A DNA stretch of 64,000 nucleotides from Cymodocea nodosa (taxonomy: Eukaryota > Streptophyta > Magnoliopsida > Alismatales > Cymodoceaceae): NCBI GenBank assembly GCA_036874045.1, contig JAZBRI010000010.1, positions 2,500,001 through 2,564,000 on the forward strand, read 5' to 3'. Below the pieces are notes generated by a model. That model made no database searches, had not been told where the DNA came from, and saw nothing but the letters and a program-made list of their open reading frames with translations. The first letter of the stretch is position 1. Each line of letters starts with the position of its first letter. This document shows positions 56,759 to 64,000 of the stretch, piece by piece. Both the position numbers and the translations under genes were made by a program.

Positions 56759-57190
56759 ATCTTCCTCCCCACCTCTGCCACCGTTTTCTCCAAATGGGTT
56801 AGTGAGAGATTAAATTGAAAAAGAAAAATATCAAAAGATACGGATAAATAAAGCCAGAGATACCTACTCACCAGTGGATAAGAACAGAACAAAACACAGG
56901 ATGACTCGATTCTTAGAATAAGATAGTCTTTGCGATCAAGATGATAAAGAGACGGATGGCTACAACCAACGAAACAGATATTTGTGCCAGAAACAGGGAC
57001 GGCCACAACCCACGAGGCAGATATTTGTGCCGCGGGGGTCGGGGGGCCGCCGTTGGGTTTGGTGTCCTGGTTCTGGGAAGCCGGGTTTAATTCGCGTTCG
57101 TCCCCGAAGCAGGGCTGATAATCATTGGAGGCGGGTGGATTCAGCAAATAAATTGGATTTAAGATTTTTTTTCAACAAACTTATTTTTTT
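56759..57190 (-). promoter_or_regulatory. Upstream region of the DUF760 gene
   Basis: Holds a pyrimidine-rich stretch (TTTTTCTTTTTCAATTTAAT on the minus strand) and a donor-like CACTG/GTGAGT at 56872/56871, fitting a leader exon and a leader intron. A GC-rich patch (57010-57140) may be the core promoter. No TATA box is obvious. Confidence 0.35.
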
Positions 57191-57560
57191 CTAGAAGTAC
57201 CGTATAGATCAGAATGCGTTCGCTTATTCGACACAATTTAATTATATTAGTCAACAAGATGGTATGGTTCGACAGGTTACGATGGGCCGCCACAAGATGG
57301 AATCGTGATACACTGGCACGACACAATTTCGACTCGTGGGTCGGGATGATACGGTTGTGCAGAGGCACAAGTGGGGCCGACGGCCCAATAGATTGCACGT
57401 TGCAGGTGTCGGGTGCAAGTGATCAGGTAAGGTGACAAGTGGATTGAAGACGATTAGACGGAGTAGCCAGCAATTGCATGTGAACACACGCGAGCGGACT
57501 CATCGAGTAAGCGACCATTAAAGGCTACTTAATCGTCCACGACCGCCTTATGATGAATAT
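57191..57560. repeat. GC-rich repeat-like block
   Basis: About 350 bp with GGCACGACACAATTTCGACT, GTGGGGCCGACGGCCCAATA and similar words, a texture common in plant LTR elements, but without ends or domains. Overlapping ORFs on both strands look like by-products. Confidence 0.3.
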
Positions 57561-58554
57561 TTGGACGCTTTGATATAGGTCTATAGGCCTGTAGTGTATA
57601 TGAAAAGAAAATGAAAAATTCAGAGTTGGTAGAAATGAAATTTTAGAAAAGGCATTCATTTCGTACAAGACGCCGACCTTATATAAAATAAAGTACCAAT
57701 TTTGGATGAGACTCTAACCTCATCTATTTCTTAAATTACTACTACTTAAATTATTAAATTTAAGAAGTCAACTCATCACAACTTAATAAGATAAGTTTTT
57801 TATATAAAAAAATTAAATACAAATAAGTTCAGTACAAAAGTATTTTATTCTAAATTCAATACACATAGGAATATGAGAAACAAAACTTTCTATTCTCCTT
57901 ATTGTAATGCTCCAAAACAGATGTGATATGCAAATCTGAAACTTCAACGTCGATTTTGTTACAGAATGAATGAGTGTTGAATTATTTTGATCTTCAATTG
58001 ATGTTAATTACACACAGTCATTCTTGCTCTACTCAATTCTCATTGTTTTTCTATTTGTGGTTGCTTCTCTATTCACTTCTATTATTTTCTTTTGTTATCT
58101 TCATAATCTAATTTTGGAATCTTCAATTACTCCATCAATTGCACTCCAATATGAGGTATTCATTCTATCTTTCAATTCTTCAAATTTGTTGCATTGTAAT
58201 TATTTTTTCAAATTGGATTTGGTAAGTTAATATTTATGTCTCATAAATCTTTAGTATGTAATAAAATAAGTTATTGAAATATACTTTTAGATTCAATAAG
58301 TTTTTCATACCTAAGTACTCCTTGGTTGGACATTTCAATCACTTAAGTCTTTAAGTTGCCAAGAGCTTTGGTAACTTACTGAGATAAGTTGTCATCACAA
58401 GTATATATATGTATAACAGTAAAAGTAAAGATCTAGAGAGTTGTTTTCATAACTCACCATGCAATTGTTAAAACCCTTATATATTGTTGATAATGCAAAA
58501 ATCTATATGAAAAAATAAATTGTATTTCACAAGTATCACAAGTCAATTCAGCAA
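57561..58554. other. AT-rich stretch without recognised features
   Basis: I see no gene, repeat unit or element end. A 68-codon plus-strand ORF (58024-58230) is hydrophobic and low in complexity and is not called. Confidence 0.4.
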
Positions 58555-59895
58555 ATACCTCTTCTTCAAAATAAATGTCATGTTGTTCCTTTGAGAAATT
58601 ATTTTCTTAAAGCTACGTATGTAAGCTTCATTCTTCAGCTTCAATAGTGTAAGGAACATCTTCAATATTCTCTACATTCATTTGTTCAGTCTCTATAGAA
58701 TGTTCAGAGTTCAATTTTTCCACAAATTCTACAGCTAGTGTATCTATCTGTAATTGTTCATTTTGTTCAACAGATATTTCCATTGATACATGTTGTGAAT
58801 TCTCAAACTCTACTTCTATAGATTCTGAAGAATGCTGTTTGACATTAAGCTCTTTTGGAGTCTTAACTTTTTCAATATCTGCTACTCCAAACAATTCAGC
58901 CTGTGAACTAGTTACTACTTGAACATTGTCAATTATATCTGCAATAACTTATTCTATGTTAGTTGTCTGATGCTTTGATTGTTCAATTGCTGCATCATTA
59001 GGACTTGTATTAATAGAAAAACTTGAGCTAATATTTGACTTGGATTTCTTCTCAAGTTTTTTAGCAAGGGAAAATAAAGTCTTATTATCTTCATTAGTTT
59101 CTGTATGCTTGGAACTGATGAGTTTTTTAGATGCACTAAAAGGTACAATGTCTAGACATACATTGTCCTTTGGAAATAAATGCTCATTTGATTTTTCTTT
59201 TCCAACAGACTTTGTTTCCTTAGACATAATTTTTTTGATTTTTCTTCTTCTATAACACTTCTATTTCTTCTCTTCAAGTATTGCTGTTTTCTTTTGAAAT
59301 TTTTTTATAAAAGTTTTCTAGTTTAATTCTTTTAAGGTACTTTTTATTGCTATTGCCTTTCGAAGACCTTCAACTTTTCTTTTATCCATAGCAATATTTG
59401 TTTGTTTTTTCTTGAATACAAAGGAGTAGGAATAGTAGATTTATGTTCCTCCTCAAATGCATGTAGTCGTGTACCACTTAGATGGGTTTAAGGAATTCTA
59501 TTTGATGAACCTACACCTTTTTCCATAAATTTTGCATATTGTTCTAAAAATGCAATTTTAGCACACTTCATTTTGTATTCTCTATCATATTTACTTCGAA
59601 TACCCATGTATTTAATACTTTCATCAGTATTATAAAGCTCTAATCTAACTTCATTCAGTATACCTTCAAGAAAGAAGTATTCACTATAAATCTTTGCTAA
59701 CCTTTTGTCCACTTGAAGTATTTTCTTAAACCAAGCTCGTGGAACTTCATCATTATCTATTTCTTTTCCTTTTCCATCTCTTCTACTTTTTTCTTTTCCT
59801 CTACCACGACCTTTGTAATACTTGGAGACCATCATCGCAGGTTGTAATAGGAACAAGCGGGAAAGATTTTCAGACAAAGGTTTACAAATAACCAA
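58555..59895 (-). pseudogene. First half of envelope-like ORF, Sirevirus G1
   Basis: MVICKPLSENLSRLFLLQPA, then the basic stretch GRGRGKEKSRRDGKGKEID, then VPRAWFKKILQVDKRLAKIY and AEIAF-like EYKMKCAKIAFLEQYAKFME. Farther on is the acidic part (QNEQLQIDTLAVEFVEKLNS). It parallels 31001-29700 of D. It is broken. Confidence 0.65.
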
Positions 59896-60354
59896 AGTGC
59901 CTATGTAATAAGTGTTTAAATAGGGTTTTAGGCGAATAACATAATGTGTATAGTAGTCGGGTTTGGATTTAAAAGAATATTGAATAAAGTTTATTCAATC
60001 AAGGTACCCGAAATATTCAAGTATAACTCGTTGAGTTAACTAACCTAATGAGTAAAACGCTATTTAGAGGAAATTTTACACGTTACCTTACATAACATAA
60101 CGTTTAGTTAATACACTTTACTAAAAACAAGTTTTAGATGTTTTCAACTGAAACCTTTCGAAGACAACACACATGCTATAATTAACATATATAAAACATC
60201 ATCTTGAGAACATTGTAAACTATTCTAATATTCCTTTTATGAATCTAAAATAGTTTGTTTGTCTTTTAAATTGTTTTATCAAGATCTTAAGAGGACTAAA
60301 CTCAGATTAACCAAGATTTGTATTTTGAATTATATTAATCTGTTTTGGACATTG

Positions 60355-61440
60355 TTATTCCTCTCCCTACAAATATACTTCAAATATATTCAATAACATA
60401 CAAAATATATTTGTATAAAATAGATGTTAATTATAACTACACTTTAAATTTTCTTTTTATACGATTTATGTCATCCTTAATTCATCATAAATGATTTCAA
60501 GAATCAACTTCATTCGTATATGAACCAAAACATAACTTTAAACTTAATATGATTAACACAAGAAGAATAAAGGAATGTATCTCAAATAAACATAGTCAAA
60601 AGTACTAATGTTGATTCAATAAATTAGCATTCATATTGGTAGAAACTATATTTGATTCAAAGATATCTGTAATTAATGAAACAACTTTTTCTTTTCAAAA
60701 TAGTAAATATTGATAATTTTCTTTAAAAGTTAGTTTGAAAAGCTTGAATCATACAAGAGCTTTCTAATGTACCCATGTAATGAGCTTTCAGTCAACAATC
60801 CTAGATCTGATCAGGACCTTAGGTTGCCAGATTTAAAGAATCCTTTTATTAGGATAACAATCCTTACATACTTATCTACTCAAGTACAAAAGACTTGTAA
60901 TCAAATTGATCAATAAACTCTCAAAGATTTTCACTTTGTAAGCACTTTTCATTTTAAGCATAGTATATATGTATTCCATTAATACAGATGAAATAAAACA
61001 CAAATCTCATATAGTATTTATGTCTATGATTTTACTAAAAATATGAATCAGTTTTAATAAGCTCATACTTTTGATTAGTAGTTTAATATTTTACATATAA
61101 ATTATTCTATAAGTTTAATCAATCAAGTCAAATTCATGCATGATCATATGTATTGTTATTGATCCAAAGAAAATCACTTAATCAAAATTTTAGGATTTCA
61201 GAGGAATTTAATGTTTTTCATTGACACTTCCACTTAAAATTCTGAAAACCATTAAAATTGATAAATTACGTAAAATCAATAAGATACTACTATAATCTTA
61301 CAATAAATACATAGTATCTTATGCAACAGTTTAGATATTACTTAGATATTTATGATAAGTATATAATATCTATGAGGTAAACAACATCATTAACAAAATT
61401 TATCTTTTTGTGGAGTTTAAGCATTTTACACATCACATAG
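60355..61440 (-). repeat. Shared non-coding module in Sirevirus G1
   Basis: Close copy of 31480-32540 in D, with the same AGATCTGATCAGGACCTTAG and ATCCTTACATAC core. No ORF. Confidence 0.75.
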
Positions 61441-61464
61441 CCTACAAATACCTAAATTTAATCT

Positions 61465-63042
61465 TGTAGGATCGTATGGCTACATAAGAGGGGGGTGAAT
61501 TGTGTTTTTCAACTTTTTCTGATTATAATTGAAACTTCAAAACTTAAAAATAAGTCAAGACACTATTTTCATAAAATCATTTTTATTCAAGGTTTCAATT
61601 ACAATATACAATTCAATTCTCTTCAGAAATTGTAGATGCAATTATATATCGATACCATGTTTCATCTATACAATTTCATAACTATAAACAGAGAAAACTA
61701 ATTTGCAGAATTTAAAACATTTCTCCTTGTTTGAGATCTTTCTTCTTCTTCTTTTTTTTCTTCTTCAGCAATTCTTCAGTGACGAATATCTTATCGTTCT
61801 CTACTTCATCGAATTTGCTTACTGTTGATACTTCAAATCTCCAATGACATAAATCTAACCTTTTCTACTTCACTGAATTTTCTTCCATTTGAGAGCTTTT
61901 CCCTGAAGAGTGTTTTTGATCCTTGAAAAGATTTTTCATTTGGTGTGCAGGGATAGTTTGATCCATGAGAACTCTATGCCTTTTATACTATATGTTCATT
62001 TCATGCATATCCTCCACGTTTAATCACTATCAGTTTTCCACTTTTTCACGTCTTTTCTTTTTCCTTCATTGAAATACACATGTTTTGACCTACGTTTGCA
62101 TTTCAAATTTTCTTTAACCATTAATCCTGGATCTCTGAAAAATTTCCTACAAAATAAACTTTCTCATCCAAAATTTTTTTCATCAAGTGTAATAAGAAGT
62201 TGTTACTTTAATGTTAACTAAACGAGTAACACAAGTAGATATTAACATAATGTTTCTAACTTAATGAGTTCCTCATGTGCCAATTCACATGACAAGTACT
62301 GTAGTTAACTCAACGAACAAAGTCCGTGGTGTTACGCTAACTCAACGAACTAGCTTCGTGGTGTTACGATAACTCAACGAACCATCTCCATTGTGTTATA
62401 GATAACTCAATGAACCAGTAATAAACAAATGTTTTTGTAATAAGAATTTTACCACGTGCAAAAATAACAACTTAAGTTTTATAACGCTAACCTAACGCGT
62501 TGCCTTAGTATTCAATATAGCAACTCAACGCATTTAGTTATGTTAACTTAATGAGTTAAACATGTGCACCTCATGTGATATAATATAACATTCGTAACTT
62601 ATAATTTCACCACGTGTACAACACTAACTTAACGAGTTCATCTCTTCTTTTACTCACTAACTTAACGAGTTCTCACATGACCTATTTTAACCTTTAAGCC
62701 TCTAACTCAACGAGTTCTCACGTGACCTCTATACAAATAACACTTTATCTTAATGAGTTGTTTAAATGTGCACTGTTCATGATACAGAAGATATAACTTT
62801 AAAACATATCATGCTTTTCAATAAAAACACACGTTAACTTAACGTTTAGTTAAATGAGAAATTAATGCAATGAAACGACTAGTTATTTAACAGTATAATT
62901 TCAGATCCAATACAAATAAGTATTTATATTAATAAGCTTTTTCTGTATTAATTGATGTTTTTAATTTCTTTTCACAAGCAATAGTAATTGAGCATATGAT
63001 TATTTTCATTCAGCACATATCATCAAAACAAAATACTTAACA
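61465..63042 (-). repeat. 3' LTR of D-type Sirevirus G2 (1578 bp)
   Basis: TGTAGGATCGTATGGCTACA...AATACTTAACA; a polypurine tract lies at 63043-63060, so it is the 3' LTR of the element running off the right edge. Its left edge abuts the end of G1's pol. TATA box on the minus strand at 61979-61987. Motif block with AACTCAACGA, AACTTAACGA and CACGTG sites at 62215-62880. No 820 bp duplication. Confidence 0.87.
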
Positions 63043-64000
63043 ATCTCTCCCTTTTTGATGATGACAAAATCATATTAAATCAATTATGAAATATATTTAA
63101 CTCAACAAAGCACCTTCATTGGGTTAACTTTTAATTCAACAAACAAGTTTGTTGACTTAAGTTCACTTAAGCTTATTTCTATTGTTTGTGTAAAATTCCA
63201 CTCTTAGAAATAAAACTTTCAGATGTCAATAATTACATAAGTATCTTTAGATTTTAATAACCACATAATTATCTTTCAGATTACATTATCATCTATCATA
63301 ACCACTTAAAGATTATCTCCCTTTATAATATATGTAATTTAAAATCATAATAATCTTCTTCATTTGAATTTTTAATATTTAACATTTCTCCCCCTTTTTG
63401 TCATTAATCAAAAAGATGATTACACAGTATATAAATCAAGAGATATATTTACAATGAAACTTTCTGTAAACATAAATAAGAATTGAACCATTTATAGAAA
63501 AATGTATTGTTCAATGAATCAAACAATAAATACAAACATTACATTTTGTATTTAGAAACAAGCAAACAGACAAATGACTTGACATTTATCTATTCCTCCT
63601 AAGTATATCACTTATAGTATTACAGATTTTATCCCCTAGATGCCTAATATCATTTCTAATGTCGTTAGGCACTACATCTAAGTCAGGAGGTAGTTGGGGT
63701 TGTTCTACTTGAACTGAATAACTTGGTTGTTGTGGTTGTATATGTTCTGTATAGTCAGGTTGTTGTTGAGGTTGATGCATGGCCTAGAATTTTTGCAAAT
63801 CTTTTACACTAAAAGCTCTCATGCCTTTAGTTTTAGAGGGCTAGTCAGATAAATTCAATTGGCTTGCAAGGAGTCTACATACAGCATCACCATAAAATAA
63901 CTTTGAACTCATATACTATAGTTGAGAAGTGAAAACATCAAACCAATTGATTTGAATTCTATTCAGTAGGCCATAAGTTTTATATAAACAACTTTTGCTA
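63043..64000 (-). mobile_element. Sirevirus G2, 3' internal end (runs off the window)
   Basis: Polypurine tract followed by about 530 bp of non-coding 3' region, then the end of the envelope-like ORF (63780-63586: HQPQQQPDYTEHIQPQQPSY, then NDIRNDIRHLGDKICNTISD, ILRRNR), and its domain up to the window edge. It parallels 28174-29150 of D. Broken or incomplete; the rest is outside the window. Confidence 0.8.

Larger units (their letters stand above)
58555..61464 (-). mobile_element. Fragment of D-type Sirevirus G1
   Basis: Minus strand: the very end of pol (TTTAGGTATTTGTAGGC near 61445), the shared module (61440-60355), an LTR-type motif cluster (60110-59930; AACTCGTTGAGTTA) and the first half of the envelope-like region (59895-58555). 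It matches D from about 32570 to 29690 in the same order. The right edge is the insertion of LTR G2 at 61465, and the left edge fades near 58555. It is broken, with several breaks. Confidence 0.82.

Noticed and set aside
56728-57147. 139-codon minus-strand frame upstream of the DUF760 gene
   Set aside because: Includes the probable leader and promoter; only its last ten codons matter, as an upstream ORF.
57159-57487. ORFs on both strands in a GC-rich block
   Set aside because: Repeat-like sequence with no family; open frames follow from composition.
1-64000. tRNA, rRNA or other structured RNA genes
   Set aside because: I looked for them and saw none with confidence; the only tRNA-related words are retroelement primer sites.

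Overview
The window is nuclear DNA of a flowering plant, tentatively a monocot. The evidence is layers of nested plant LTR retrotransposons (Copia of the Sirevirus/Maximus and Tork types, Gypsy of the Tat/Athila type), low GC over most of the length, and a short GC-richer island with two host genes. The species cannot be named from the sequence alone.

Layout. 1-8555: a minus-strand Sirevirus-like Copia element (C) with part of its 3' LTR, an envelope-like ORF region, a spacer and the RNase H end of pol; a Gypsy solo LTR (1603-3685, target duplication GTATG) sits in its envelope-like region. 8556-12340: LTR and 3' internal module of a Tat-like Gypsy element (family E). 12340-15790: a plus-strand Gypsy 3' end with its LTR, followed by a Gypsy integrase fragment. 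15864-21517: a Tork Copia element (B) inserted in a C-type LTR. 21518-37735: two minus-strand Sireviruses (A and D) that share one LTR (25745-28173); an opposite-strand solo LTR (34940-36597, target duplication TTAGA) lies in D's integrase. 37740-43477: more LTRs of families E, F, I and C, with an inverted scrap of E. 43478-50125: a patchwork Tat-like element (H) carrying polypurine tract, shared module, an intact F-box ORF, a Gypsy gag and an envelope-like domain. 50127-51500: LTR scrap, a GC-rich block of possible organelle origin, and a tandem repeat with a G24 run. 51500-57200: host gene island. 57560-64000: remains of two more D-type Sireviruses, one inserted at the end of the other's RNase H.

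Host genes, both on the minus strand: an intron-less 185-residue protein of unknown function with N-terminal membrane segments (52481-53038), and a three-exon DUF760 gene of the UV-B-induced At3g17800 family (53920-56744; 418 residues). I defined its splice sites from phase and homology.

Most interesting points: (1) a complete 362-codon F-box ORF lies between a Gypsy gag and a Gypsy polypurine tract/LTR, on the same strand, where pol would be expected; (2) one roughly 1 kb non-coding module occurs in both Sirevirus (Copia) and Tat-like (Gypsy) elements; (3) five unrelated LTR families are crowded with inverted copies of a motif of the form AACTNNNCGA, with a triplet particular to each family, and the same clusters recur upstream of envelope-like ORFs and of the F-box ORF. 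All retroelements are treated as fossils. Boundaries come from terminal TG..CA, primer sites, polypurine tracts, target duplications or alignment between copies by eye.
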